Shown in pieces: positions 7,869 through 17,550 of a DNA stretch of 64,000 bases. The stretch is taken from NCBI GenBank assembly GCA_963708895.1, contig CAVPUE010000002.1:496001-560000 (forward strand), read 5' to 3'. Each line of letters starts with the position of its first letter. Position 1 is the stretch's first letter. Below the pieces are notes generated by a model. The model made no database searches. It was not told where the DNA came from and saw only the letters and a list, made by a program, of their open reading frames with translations. Both the position numbers and the translations under genes were made by a program. This DNA is from Bacillus_BD sp963708895 (GTDB lineage: Bacteria; Bacillota; Bacilli; Bacillales; Cytobacillaceae).

Positions 7869-10161
7869 ATGAGTATACACAAAAATTTACAAGAAATTAT
7901 AAATAGATTAAAAAGCAATGAGGAATACAAAGAAAATATTGTCCACTGGCAAACGATTCGAAGCGAAAGAAGCAAAGTTGGTTGATTTTCCTGAAACTAT
8001 TCATCCTTCACTTAAAAAAGCCATGCAAGAACGAGGCATTCATGCATTGTATACCCATCAAAGAGAAGCTTTTGATTTAATCATGGAGGGAAATAGTATT
8101 GTAGCAGTAACGCCTACAGCATCAGGGAAAACATTATGCTATAATCTCCCAGTGATTGAAACGATTATCAATAATTCAAGTGCAAGGGCACTCTATATGT
8201 TTCCGACAAAAGCACTTGCTCAAGATCAAAAAAGTGAAATAAATGAACTGATTGCAGAAGCCGGTTTAAATATAAATAGCTATACGTATGATGGAGACAC
8301 ACCAGCGAGTATTCGCCAAAAGGTGCGGAAAGCTGGACATATTGTGATTACAAATCCAGATATGCTTCATTCAGGAATTCTCCCTCATCATACGAAATGG
8401 GTCTCTCTCTTTGAAAATTTGAAATATATCATTATTGATGAACTTCATATCTATAGGGGTGTATTTGGTAGTCATGTTGCAAATGTAATCAGACGATTGC
8501 AGAGAATATGCAGATTTTATGGAAGTGATCCGATTTTTATTTGCACATCAGCAACCATTGCCAACCCGCTTCAATTAGCAGAAACGTTAACAGGGAAAGC
8601 GATGAAACTGATTGATCAAAATGGTGCACCAAGTGGAACAAAACATTTTCTATTTTATAATCCTCCTATCGTCAATAAACCTTTAAATATTAGACGAAGT
8701 GCAACATTAGAAGCCCGAAAGCTTGCTAGTGATTTATTAAAAAATAAAATTCAAACAATTGTTTTTGCTAGGAGTAGAGTGAGAGTAGAAATATTACTAA
8801 CATATCTGAAAGAACTTGTGAAATACCAATTAGGTCCTAAGGCAATCAGAGGATATCGGGGTGGATATTTACCGACAGAAAGACGGGAAATTGAAAATGG
8901 ACTAAGGTCAGGAGACATTTATGGAGTCGTCAGTACAAACGCTTTAGAGTTAGGTGTTGATATTGGACAGCTACAAGTATGTATCATGACGGGATATCCG
9001 GGTACGATTGCAAGTGCATGGCAACAAGCAGGTAGGGCAGGCAGACGAAACGGAGAATCACTCGTGATTATGGTGGCTAGTTCAAGCCCACTTGATCAAT
9101 ACATCATCGGCCATCCAGATTATTTTTTTAACAGAAGTCCAGAAACAGCGAGAATCAATCCGGATAATCTAATTATTCTCATTGATCATATGAAATGTGC
9201 CGCCTATGAGTTGCCATTTAAAGAAGGGGAACAATTTGGTGGAGTTGAAACGGGTGAAATCCTTCAATATTTAAGTGAAGAAGGAGTCCTTTATCAAAAT
9301 GGTGATAAATGGTATTGGATGAAAGATTCTTTTCCAGCACACAATATTTCATTGCGTTCAGCATCCCAGGAAAATGTGGTGATTATTGATTATTCTGATG
9401 TAGCGAATGTAAAGGTCATTGGCGAAATGGATCGGTTTTCTGCTATGACCCTTTTGCATGAAGAAGCAATCTATCTACACCAAGGAGTCCAATATCAAGT
9501 GGAAAAGCTTGATTGGGAAGAAAAAAAGGCATTTGTACGTGAAGTAACCGTTGACTATTATACAGATGCTAATCTAGCGGTAGAATTAAAGGTACTGGAA
9601 ATGGACAAAGTTCGCAAAGACCAACAGGTAGAAATTGGCTTTGGTGACGTTAGTGTTCTGGCAATGGCTACAATCTTTAAAAAGATTAAATTTGAGACAC
9701 ATGAAAATATTGGCTCGGGTCCGATTTCTCTGCCAGAAGAAGAGCTGCATACGAGTTCGGCCTGGATTTCATTGAATTCAGCGACCATTGATTTAAGCGA
9801 AGAAAGACTTGATCAAGGAATCATCGGTGTTGCTCATACATTAAAACATATTGCACCACTGTTTGTGATGTGTGATGCGGGGGACATTCATGTAGTGCCA
9901 CAAGTAAAAGCCGCCCATAATGATAAACCAACGATTTTCTTCTATGATCGCTATCCTGGTGGAATTGGATTAAGCGAAAAAATTTATGATGGAATGGAAA
10001 CGATTATAAAAGAAGGAAAACTTATGGTTTCAAACTGCCCTTGTGAACATGGGTGTCCATCGTGTATCGGTACAGATGCAACAACCGATAATGTTAAGCA
10101 GGATACTTTACGATTGCTTTCTTTGTTTCGATCATCATCATCTTCACAGGTGAAAAGATAA
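7869..10161 (+). pseudogene. mrfA: DEAD/DEAH-box DNA helicase MrfA (YprA), frameshifted near the start
   Basis: Superfamily 2 helicase that works with the MrfB exonuclease to repair mitomycin-type adducts. Motifs are TASGKT (I), DELH (II), SATIAN (III) and QQAGRAGRR (VI). The C-terminal MZB/DUF1998 zinc site is CPCEHGCPSC. The true N-terminus starts at ATG 7869 behind GGAGTGGGGTG and gives SIHKNLQEIINRLK...VHWQTI. It then shifts frame at an extra C near 7959 into EAKEAKLVDFPETIH, as in B. subtilis YprA. The downstream frame alone also opens with an ATG at 7918 that lacks a good ribosome-binding site, so the N-terminal helix is easily missed. Removing the C gives 763 residues, close to the usual 749. 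The stop overlaps mrfB (TAATG). Confidence 0.9.
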
Positions 10162-11423
10162 TGTCTATTAAAAATAAATTGAATCGATTAAAACCACATT
10201 TAAACCATAATAAAGAGAAAAGGGAATCCATGAAATTACCCCAACGAAATATAAAGGAAGTTCCCTTTGAAACAATCTGGAAAGAAGCTGGGGTAAATAC
10301 GTATTTCACTGATGATGATTATTGTCTTGTCAGAGAAGTTTCGTACCCATTAAATACGTATCATGGTAAATATCGTTTTCGTGATTTCCTTTCTGCCATA
10401 GAAGCATGGAATAAAAGCCAGTTAAGTCATCCGTTATCTGCTAATGGTTACGGTGCTGAAGACTTATTCTTTTTTGATACAGAAACAACCGGCCTTGGCG
10501 GAGGAACAGGAAATACGATCTTTTTACTTGGTCATGCAAGCGTCAAAGGAGAGAATATCGTGCTAAAACAGCATATTCTTTCTCAACCTGGTTCAGAGGT
10601 CCCGTTGTATAAAAGTTTCTTAGAAAGTATCGATTATAGAAATATGGTTACGTATAATGGTAAAGCCTTTGATTGGCCGCAAGTAAAAACAAGGCATACC
10701 CTTATTCGAGAACATGTACCTAAACTACCAGCGTTTGGCCATTTTGATTTATATCATGCCGCAAGAAGAATGTGGAAGCATCGGCTGGACCGGATCAAGC
10801 TTAGTACGGTGGAAAAAGAAATATTGGATTTTGAAAGGAAAGATGATGTTCCTGGCTTTTTAGCCCCGATGATCTTTTTTGATTTTGTTGAACGGAAAAA
10901 TCCTGAAGGCATGATTGGAATTCTCGATCATAATGAATTAGATATCCTATCATTAATCACTTTATATACTCATCTATCTTTCCAACTATTGGGTTTAGAT
11001 GAAAATCAAACAGGGAAAGAATCTTTTGAAGTAGGACGCTGGTTTTCTTATATAGGTGAGAAAAAGGTTGCCGAGAAAGTTTTTTCTGAATTAGCAAAAG
11101 GGACTGAAGAGGAATCGGTTAAAGCAAAACATCAACTTGCCTTTGGGTTAAAAAAGAATAAAGAATGGCAAAAAGCGGCTGATGTATGGACGGAAGTGGT
11201 TCAACAAGGAGATATTTCGATGCAACTCGAAGCTTGTGTCGAATTAGCAAAAATATATGAACATCGTATAAAAAACCTTGAAAAAGCAATTGAATTTACA
11301 GAAATGGCTCTGACAAAAGATTCTCAATTGAAAAAAAGTGATAATGAGAATCTTGTAAAGAGAATCAATCGCTTGAAAGCTAAACAAACCGTTGTAAATA
11401 GTAAAAATATGTCTAAATCATGA
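10161..11423 (+). CDS. mrfB: DnaQ-fold exonuclease MrfB (YprB)
   Basis: Partner of MrfA: a metal-dependent exonuclease of the DnaQ/RNase H-like fold. The exonuclease domain (about residues 95-270) shows ExoI FFDTETTGLGGG, ExoII MVTYNGKAFDWP and ExoIII HNELDILSL. The C-terminal 130 residues form TPR-like helical repeats. Length 420 fits the family. The start codon overlaps the mrfA stop (TAATG), indicating translational coupling, so the upstream frameshift could reduce its expression if real. Confidence 0.93.
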   Translation: MSIKNKLNRLKPHLNHNKEKRESMKLPQRNIKEVPFETIWKEAGVNTYFTDDDYCLVREVSYPLNTYHGKYRFRDFLSAIEAWNKSQLSHPLSANGYGAEDLFFFDTETTGLGGGTGNTIFLLGHASVKGENIVLKQHILSQPGSEVPLYKSFLESIDYRNMVTYNGKAFDWPQVKTRHTLIREHVPKLPAFGHFDLYHAARRMWKHRLDRIKLSTVEKEILDFERKDDVPGFLAPMIFFDFVERKNPEGMIGILDHNELDILSLITLYTHLSFQLLGLDENQTGKESFEVGRWFSYIGEKKVAEKVFSELAKGTEEESVKAKHQLAFGLKKNKEWQKAADVWTEVVQQGDISMQLEACVELAKIYEHRIKNLEKAIEFTEMALTKDSQLKKSDNENLVKRINRLKAKQTVVNSKNMSKS

Positions 11424-11539
11424 TATTTATTATTTTATCTTCTTTTCTATTTATTTTTGTTGTTTGACAGGTGGGAAGGTTGTAAAATAATATACTGTAT
11501 GGAAATTTCATATCAGTAATAATGATAGGACGGGGAAAG

Positions 11540-11635
11540 ATGTATAAAGCGATTTTGTATCTGTTTTTTGTTGTTATAGGATTGACAGCTATTGTTTTTA
11601 CAAGCTTTAAAGATAGCTTGTATACATTATTTTAA
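11540..11635 (+). CDS. 31-residue single-membrane-segment peptide
   Basis: MYKAILYLFFVVIGLTAIVF... : a hydrophobic helix of about 18 residues and a short tail with Lys/Asp. ATG follows GGACGGGGAAAG, a fair ribosome-binding site. I do not recognise it. It lies between mrfB and cotD. Support is the start context and the clean hydrophobic profile only. Confidence 0.45.
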   Translation: MYKAILYLFFVVIGLTAIVFTSFKDSLYTLF

Positions 11636-11760
11636 TATAGTTATTTGTTGAAAAACTGGATCGTGATTCGAAAATTTAGGTATATTCCTTAGTACAAGAT
11701 AGTTCCTTTTATCATATGTTGTTAATGTAAAATAAATTATGATGAAAGGGGATAGAGTTT

Positions 11761-12234
11761 ATGTATTGTAGACCAACAAAAGTTTTACCAGCAGTTGTTC
11801 ATCCAACAAAATGCTGTGTAAATCATAATTTTGAAAATGTTATCGTGCCACATGTTTTTCCATCACATACAACAACGGTTAATCACACAAACTTTCAAAG
11901 TCAAGAACATTTTCCACATTCACAATCTGTAGTGAATGAGGTTAGCAACACGGATATTGGCCCTGTACCAGGACCACCACCACCACCAAACGTAGGTGGT
12001 TTAGGAGGATTTCCTGGACCATACCCCGGGGCTGTAGCAGGTGCATTTTCTGGGCCGGGAGTAGGCCCTGGTTTTGGCCCAGGAGTAGGTCCTGGCTTTG
12101 GCTCAGGAGTAGGCCCTGGTTTTGGCCCGGGAGTAGGCCCTGGTTTTGGCCCAGGAGTAGGCCCTGGTTTTGGCCCAGGGGTAGGCCCTGGCTTTGGCCC
12201 AGGAGGAAAACGACCTAGACCAGGTTGCTTTTAG
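11761..12234 (+). CDS. cotD: Spore coat protein CotD with an expanded Gly-Pro repeat tail
   Basis: Residues 1-60 match CotD: Cys/His-rich, with RPTKVLPAVVHPTKCC, VPHVFPSHTTTVNH and HFPHSQ. It sits in the conserved slot between mrfB and ypsA. Unlike B. subtilis CotD (about 75 residues), this 157-residue protein continues into a Pro stretch and six copies of GPGVGPGF, ending RPRPGCF. Cys/His residues suit cross-linking in the inner coat. The start has GAAAGGGG upstream. Expression late in the mother cell is known for the family. Confidence 0.85.
   Translation: MYCRPTKVLPAVVHPTKCCVNHNFENVIVPHVFPSHTTTVNHTNFQSQEHFPHSQSVVNEVSNTDIGPVPGPPPPPNVGGLGGFPGPYPGAVAGAFSGPGVGPGFGPGVGPGFGSGVGPGFGPGVGPGFGPGVGPGFGPGVGPGFGPGGKRPRPGCF
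12052..12195 (+). repeat. Six tandem 24-bp repeats in cotD
   Basis: Each unit encodes GPGVGPGF (one GSGVGPGF). Units differ only at a few third positions, which points to recent expansion. Confidence 0.9.
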
Positions 12235-12247
12235 ATAGTTTGTTGAA

Positions 12248-12276
12248 CAAGGGCTTAAAATTTAAGCCCTTGTTTC
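12248..12276 (+). terminator. Terminator of cotD
   Basis: CAAGGGCTTAAA/TTTAAGCCCTTG hairpin followed by TTTC; strong stem. Confidence 0.75.
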
Positions 12277-12386
12277 TTTATAATAGGTTCTGTGTAAAAC
12301 GTTAGTGTTGATGGGAACATTAAATGTATGGCTTATGATCAACATTTAGCATAAATATAGTCTATAATAAAGATAGGGAGGTAATA

Positions 12387-12942
12387 ATGGTTAAAATAGT
12401 TACTATTTCTGGATATAAACCATATGAGCTCGGAATTTTTAAACAAGATCATCCGGCTATCCCTTATATAAAAAAAGCAATAAAAGAACAATTAATCACT
12501 TTACTTGAAGAAGGACTGAAGTGGGTCATCATAAGTGGGCAACTTGGTACAGAATTATGGGCAGCAGAAGTGGTCTATGAGTTGCGAGAACAAGAAGAGT
12601 ATAATCATTTACAATTAGCTGTTATTACACCTTTTCTTGAACAAGAAAGCAAATGGAATGAACAAAATCGCGAATGGTATGAATCGATTTTATTAGAAGC
12701 AGATTTTGTTGACTCTGTTTCCAGGAAACCGTATGAAAAACCATGGCAATTTCGGGCGAAAAATCAATTTTTTGTAGATAAAAGTGATGTGATGCTTTTG
12801 TTTTATGACACCGAAAAGGAAGGAAGTCCTAAATTTCTTTATGATACTGCGGTGAAGGTATCAACAAAAACAGGATTATGAGATACGTTTAATTCAATTT
12901 GATGAATTACAATTTCTCGTTGAACAAGAACAATGGGAATAG
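12387..12942 (+). pseudogene. ypsA: YpsA (SLOG/DUF1273 family), frameshifted at the C-terminus
   Basis: Rossmann-like SLOG-superfamily protein linked to cell division in Firmicutes. It has an early TISGYKPYELGIF, the WVIISGQLGTELWAAEV nucleotide-binding loop and LLFYDTEKEGSPKFLYD. In the base frame it stops at 12881 after residue 164. Dropping one T of the TT near 12876 restores EIRLIQFDELQFLVEQ and ends at TAG 12942. The product is then 184 residues, matching the usual 180. A good GGGAGG precedes the start. It is 83 bp upstream of gpsB, its normal partner. Confidence 0.88.
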
Positions 12943-13025
12943 AGTAAAGAATTAAATTGACAAAATAGGATATTTTTGAAAAAATATACATAACAATGGG
13001 GCAAAAGGTTTGAGGTGAGAAAAAC

Positions 13026-13325
13026 GTGCTTGCAGATAAAATAAAACTAACCGCTAAGGACATATTAGAAAAAGAATTTAAATCAGCTATGAGGGGTTAT
13101 AAACCGGAAGATGTTGATAAATATCTTGACTATGTTATTAAAGACTACGAAACCTTCCATCAAGAAATTGAAGAATTGCAACAAGAAAATATGCGCTTAC
13201 GAAAGCAATTAGAAGAAGCGTCTAAACGTCCTGCTACGCAAACAGCAGGAACAACCAATTTTGATATTTTAAAAAGATTATCGAATCTTGAAAAACATGT
13301 TTTTGGCAGTAAATTGTACGAATAG
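13026..13325 (+). CDS. gpsB: Cell division protein GpsB
   Basis: DivIVA-like membrane-associated coiled-coil adaptor that binds PBP1 tails at the septum and side wall. The 99 residues comprise an N-terminal lipid-binding domain (LTAKDILEKEFK, MRGYKPEDVDKYLD), a coiled coil at about 30-68 and the C-terminal trimerisation motif NFDILKRLSNLEKHVFG. It is almost identical in pattern to B. subtilis GpsB. Its partner ponA is in this window. The start follows GAGGTGAG. Confidence 0.97.
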   Translation: MLADKIKLTAKDILEKEFKSAMRGYKPEDVDKYLDYVIKDYETFHQEIEELQQENMRLRKQLEEASKRPATQTAGTTNFDILKRLSNLEKHVFGSKLYE

Positions 13326-13337
13326 AAACAATTGCTA

Positions 13338-13366
13338 TTGCTATTCGTCCATCGTTTTATTATAAT
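13338..13366 (+). promoter_or_regulatory. Sigma-A promoter of rnpB
   Basis: -35 TTGCTA (13338-13343), 17-bp spacer, perfect -10 TATAAT (13361-13366). Predicted start is near 13373, just ahead of the mature RNA. Confidence 0.75.
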
Positions 13367-13379
13367 AAATTCTGTTATC

Positions 13380-13790
13380 ATTAATAACGTTCGGGTAATC
13401 GCTGCCTTTAACTAGGTAGAGGAAAGTCCATGCTCGCACAGACTGAGATGTCTGTAGTGTTCGTGCCTGGTCAAGACATAAGCCAGGGCAGGGAGGCTTT
13501 TAGCTTCCTTGACGGCAGGGAAAATACCTAAGTCTATTTAAGATATGGTATGAATACTTTGAAAGTGCCACAGTGACGGAGCCTTTTTAGAAATAAAAAG
13601 GGTGGAACGAGGTAAACCCCATGAGCGAGAAACCCAAATTATGGTAGGGGCGCTTTCTCGGAGGAAATGAACGAGGAGAAGGACAGATGATGATTCATCT
13701 GTAGATAGATGATTACCACCTGAGTACGAGATGAAGGTCGTTTGTAGTACAAAGGAACAAAACATGGCTTACAGAACGTTATTAATGACA
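13380..13790 (+). ncRNA. rnpB: RNase P RNA, Bacillus (type B)
   Basis: Catalytic RNA that trims tRNA 5' leaders. The ends pair as P1 (ATTAATAACGTT with AACGTTATTAAT). The conserved cores GAGGAAAGTCCATGCTCGCA, the GTTCGTGCC element and the 3' element ACAGA before P1 are present. About 410 nt fits type B. It sits between gpsB and ypsC as in B. subtilis. Confidence 0.97.
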
Positions 13791-13808
13791 GATAAATGCT
13801 GAATTTTG

Positions 13809-13835
13809 AGCTCTCCGTGAAATAGGAGAGCTTTT
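13809..13835 (+). terminator. Terminator of rnpB
   Basis: AGCTCTCC/GGAGAGCT stem followed by TTTTATTAT. Confidence 0.85.
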
Positions 13836-13934
13836 ATTATAGTGATTTTCTTAGTAATACATAATTCTTAATAAATCTGTGTTAAAATTTAATGTTTAAC
13901 ACAGCCAAAAAAAAGACAGTGATTAGGTGAAAAT

Positions 13935-15074
13935 ATGGCAAATTATGATTTGATTGCAACTTCTGCAATGGGATTAGAAGCATTGGTTGCGAAGGAAGTA
14001 AGAGAACTTGGCTATGAATGTCAAGTTGATAACGGTCGTATTCTTTTTCAAGGAGATGAAAAGGCAATTGCAAAAAGTAATCTGTGGTTAAGAACAGCCG
14101 ATCGCGTAAGATTAAAAGTTGGAGAATTTAAAGCAACTACTTTCGATGAATTATTCGAAAAAACAAAAGCTTTGCCATGGGAGAAGTTTCTGCCTGAAAA
14201 TGCAGAGTTTCCTGTTTCAGGGAAATCGGTAAAATCAAAGCTTTTTAGTGTTTCGGATTGTCAAGCGATTGTCAAAAAGGCAATTGTTGAACGAATGAAG
14301 AAACATTATAAAAAAGAAGGTTGGTTTGAAGAGAATGGACCTCTTTTTAAAATTGAAGTAGCCTTACACAAAGACATTGCTTTACTTACCATCGATACAA
14401 GTGGAAGTGGCCTTCATAAAAGGGGATACAGAGTGGCGCAAGGCGAGGCACCGATCAAGGAAACATTGGCTGCTGCTTTAGTGATGTTGACCAATTGGAC
14501 ACCAGATCGACCATTTGTTGATCCTTTTTGTGGTTCTGGTACGATTCCGATTGAAGCTGCGTTAATGGGACAAAATATCGCACCAGGTTTTAATCGTGAA
14601 TTTGTATCCGAAAATTGGCCTTGGATTCCTTCATCTGTTTGGGATGAGGTAAGGTTGGAAGCAGAGGATTTAGCCAATTATGATCAACCGTTAGATATAA
14701 CAGGTTCCGACATCGATCATCGTCTTGTAAAAATTGCTCAAGAAAATGCATTTGAAGCAGGATTAGGGGATTTAATTTCATTTAAACAAATGCGAGTTCA
14801 AGATTTCACAACGACTAAACAGTATGGAGTAATTGTTGGCAATCCTCCATATGGGGAACGGCTTGGTGAAAAAGGGGCTGTTCAAAAGATGTACCATGAA
14901 ATGGGACAAGCATTTGCAGATTTAGAAACTTGGTCTGTCTATATATTGACTTCAGATGAAGAATTTGAAACGCATTATGGAAAAAAGACAACCAAAAAAC
15001 GCAAATTATTTAATGGTTTTATTAAAACCGATTATTATCAATATTGGGGAAAAAGACCCCCGCGTGAAAAGTAA
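13935..15074 (+). CDS. ypsC: THUMP-domain 23S rRNA guanine-N2 methyltransferase (YpsC/RlmL-type)
   Basis: SAM-dependent RNA methyltransferase. The N-terminal ferredoxin-like and THUMP domains (about 1-155) recognise RNA. The catalytic domain follows with DPFCGSGTIPIEAA as SAM motif I, TGSDIDHRLVKIAQ and the NPPYGERLG motif IV that flips the target guanine. Length 379 fits the family. The ribosome-binding site is TAGGTGA. Target site inferred from homology. Confidence 0.92.
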   Translation: MANYDLIATSAMGLEALVAKEVRELGYECQVDNGRILFQGDEKAIAKSNLWLRTADRVRLKVGEFKATTFDELFEKTKALPWEKFLPENAEFPVSGKSVKSKLFSVSDCQAIVKKAIVERMKKHYKKEGWFEENGPLFKIEVALHKDIALLTIDTSGSGLHKRGYRVAQGEAPIKETLAAALVMLTNWTPDRPFVDPFCGSGTIPIEAALMGQNIAPGFNREFVSENWPWIPSSVWDEVRLEAEDLANYDQPLDITGSDIDHRLVKIAQENAFEAGLGDLISFKQMRVQDFTTTKQYGVIVGNPPYGERLGEKGAVQKMYHEMGQAFADLETWSVYILTSDEEFETHYGKKTTKKRKLFNGFIKTDYYQYWGKRPPREK

Positions 15075-15145
15075 AAATTGTAACCCTTCCGCATTCTTAC
15101 TAATAATATATATTCAGTAAATGTTAAGAATGTGGAGGGATTGGT

Positions 15146-15400
15146 ATGTTAGAGTTTTTTCAATTAGTCATTATCCCGATCATCATTGGTATTGTTGAAG
15201 TAGTGAAAAGAGCAGGATTGCCAGTAAAATTTTCACCACTCGTATCCGTTACATTAGGTGTCATATTTGGAATCCTTTATGTACAACCCTTACTTGATGG
15301 AATCATCATTGGACTTATGGTAGGTCTTTCAGCAACTGGTTTATACAGTGGAAGTAAAAATGTATTCAAAACTAGCGATAAACAGTCAGGAAAGAAGTAG
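15146..15400 (+). CDS. Small two-helix membrane protein, holin-like
   Basis: 84 residues with two hydrophobic segments (about 2-20 and 30-65) separated by a short VKRAGLPVKFSP turn, plus a Lys/Ser-rich tail. The overall plan resembles A118-type phage holins, but no endolysin or phage gene is nearby, so a resident bacterial role is more likely. The start follows GTGGAGGGA, a strong site, and a terminator follows. Function not known. Confidence 0.65.
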   Translation: MLEFFQLVIIPIIIGIVEVVKRAGLPVKFSPLVSVTLGVIFGILYVQPLLDGIIIGLMVGLSATGLYSGSKNVFKTSDKQSGKK

Positions 15401-15467
15401 GATCTATTTTAGATGGTATTCATGTATAATCACATCAAAATTTGATATAATATAACAGTTTGGTATG

Positions 15468-15500
15468 AAGCGTCTTTCATGGAAAGACGCTTTCATTTTT
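15468..15500 (+). terminator. Terminator after the holin-like gene
   Basis: AAGCGTCTTTC/GAAAGACGCTTT stem with a 3-base loop, then CATTTTT. Confidence 0.75.
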
Positions 15501-15544
15501 AAAATACGATAAGAGCTTTCAATCATTTGGAGGAATTCATACAT

Positions 15545-17467
15545 ATGCAAAGTAGTTTACCTTTTGAAATAAACAAATCGGAATCATTTTTTGATGTATT
15601 AGGGGACTGGATTGGTGATGTTTTTTATGATACCCTTCCAGAATCTGGTTTTGAATTAAGAGATGAGCAAATTTATATGGCATTTCAGCTTGAGAAAGCC
15701 TTTAAAGAGAAAAAGGTTATGTTTGCCGAGGCAGGTGTGGGAACGGGAAAAACGATTGTTTATCTTTTATATGCGATTTGTTATGCGCGTTATACCAATC
15801 GCCCTGCCATTATCGCATGTGCTGATGAGACGTTAATTGAACAGCTTGTAAAAAAAGAAGGAGATATTTCCAAGCTTGAAAAGGCTCTAAGTCTTAATAT
15901 TGATGTTCGATTAGCGAAATCAAGAGATCAATATCTATGCTTAAATAAATTGGACAAGGTCGTTGTTCATGAGGATGATGCCGATTATTTAGCGATCCAT
16001 GATCGATTGCCTGATTTTATCCATGATGGCGGATCTATGCAAAAATTCACTCGTTATGGTGACAGAAAGGAATACCCTGAATTAACGAATGAACAATGGG
16101 CAAAAATTGGTTGGGATCCATTACAGGATTGCTTTACTTGTGAAAACAGACATCGATGTGGACAAACTTTGCATCGAGATTGGTACCGTAAAGCAGGTGA
16201 TCTGATTATTTGTTCACATGATTTCTATATGGAACATATATGGACAAAAGAGTCTAGAAAGCGGGAAGGACAGTTAGCTTTACTGCCAGAACATTCATGT
16301 GTTGTTTTTGACGAAGGTCATTTATTAGAATATGCCAGTCAAAAGGCATTAACCTATCGTTTCAGTGAACGGATTCTTGAAACACTTTTAACCAAATTAA
16401 TGGCAAACGATGTAAGAGAGAAAACCTTGTATATCATTGAGGATTGTATTTTACAAAGTGAAGCATTCTTTTATGAATTAGAAAATGCATCACATTCAAA
16501 TGATGGATCCGATAAACGAACGATTGAAAAGACATCTTCGGTTATCACTTCTGGAAGACAATTACTTAAGCTTATTTCAGATTTAGAAGAAGAACTCGTC
16601 TTAGAAAGTGAAATGTTTACGATTAATGAGTATGAATTGAAAATAGTTGAAGAATATTTGGAGCAAATTTCCTATTCCTTATCATTATTTGTCAAAGAAA
16701 CAAATGGGATCACATGGTTTGAAGAGCAGGAGGGTGAACGGACATTAGTGATTATGCCTAGACTTGTACAGGAGATTATGAAGGAAGAGGTATTTTCACA
16801 GAAAAAACCATATATTTTTTCGTCTGCCACCTTGTCGGAGAATCAGTCTTTCGATTATATCGCAAACTCATTAGGAATACAGCATTATTTATCCTGTATG
16901 GTCGCTTCGCCATTTAATTATGAGGAGAATATGACGATTAAAATGCCCGTTTTTTCTAAAAAGGATAAAGAAGAGAAAATGAAATTCATTATAAATCAGT
17001 TAGAAGAAACTGGTGGTAAAACATTGGTGTTATTTAACTCCGAAAAAGAGTTAACAGATTTTAAGGAATATAGCAAAGGTGAGCATTCGTTTCCTATCTA
17101 TTTTGAAGGTGAAGCTGAAATTAGTACTCTTGTCTCTAAGTTTCAAAATGAAATACAATCTGTACTATGTTCCGTTCATTTATGGGAAGGATTAGATATT
17201 CCGGGAGAGTCATTAGAAAATGTGATTGTAACCTCATTACCATTTCCACCAAATGACCCTGTCTTTGCGGCAAAACGTGACCATTCAAATGACCCTTTTT
17301 CTGAAGTTGATTTACCTTATATGCTTCTCCGTTTACGCCAAGGAATCGGACGATTAATTCGAACTCATGAAGATAAAGGGAATGTGCATATATTATTGGA
17401 TAAAGATGAAAATAAACAGGTAATAGATTCAGTTCTATCTATTTTACCTACGAAGGTTTCTAATTAA
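15545..17467 (+). CDS. ypvA: DinG/XPD-type ATP-dependent DNA helicase YpvA
   Basis: Superfamily 2 iron-sulphur helicase. Walker A is AEAGVGTGKT, the DEGH box is VVFDEGHLLEYA and motif VI is RQGIGRLIRT. Cysteines in QYLCLNK and DCFTCENRHRC between motifs Ia and II form the expected 4Fe-4S site. I chose ATG 15545 with TTGGAGG 11 bases upstream. The frame stays open to a TTG at 15527, but that codon lies inside the ribosome-binding site. The product is 640 residues. No exonuclease domain is fused at the N-terminus, unlike the longer Bacillus DinG. Confidence 0.92.
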   Translation: MQSSLPFEINKSESFFDVLGDWIGDVFYDTLPESGFELRDEQIYMAFQLEKAFKEKKVMFAEAGVGTGKTIVYLLYAICYARYTNRPAIIACADETLIEQLVKKEGDISKLEKALSLNIDVRLAKSRDQYLCLNKLDKVVVHEDDADYLAIHDRLPDFIHDGGSMQKFTRYGDRKEYPELTNEQWAKIGWDPLQDCFTCENRHRCGQTLHRDWYRKAGDLIICSHDFYMEHIWTKESRKREGQLALLPEHSCVVFDEGHLLEYASQKALTYRFSERILETLLTKLMANDVREKTLYIIEDCILQSEAFFYELENASHSNDGSDKRTIEKTSSVITSGRQLLKLISDLEEELVLESEMFTINEYELKIVEEYLEQISYSLSLFVKETNGITWFEEQEGERTLVIMPRLVQEIMKEEVFSQKKPYIFSSATLSENQSFDYIANSLGIQHYLSCMVASPFNYEENMTIKMPVFSKKDKEEKMKFIINQLEETGGKTLVLFNSEKELTDFKEYSKGEHSFPIYFEGEAEISTLVSKFQNEIQSVLCSVHLWEGLDIPGESLENVIVTSLPFPPNDPVFAAKRDHSNDPFSEVDLPYMLLRLRQGIGRLIRTHEDKGNVHILLDKDENKQVIDSVLSILPTKVSN

Positions 17468-17481
17468 AAAAGATTTCTATA

Positions 17482-17497
17482 TGTGAGGGGAATCACT
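17482..17497 (+). promoter_or_regulatory. Crp/Fnr-type operator of the DUF2249 gene
   Basis: TGTGAGGGGAATCACT has the same GTGA-N6-TCAC half-sites and spacing as the hcp operator. A -10-like TAAACT lies at 17519-17524, which places the operator at about -41.5. Confidence 0.6.
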
Positions 17498-17550
17498 CTA
17501 TTGGCTTTCTAGACGTTGTAAACTAAATACATCAAAAGGAGGTCAAAAAA

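Noticed and set aside
15146..15400. Phage holin as evidence of a prophage
   Set aside because: No endolysin, structural or lysogeny genes nearby; the neighbours are conserved chromosomal genes.
15527..15544. Upstream TTG start for ypvA
   Set aside because: The TTG is part of the ribosome-binding site of ATG 15545.
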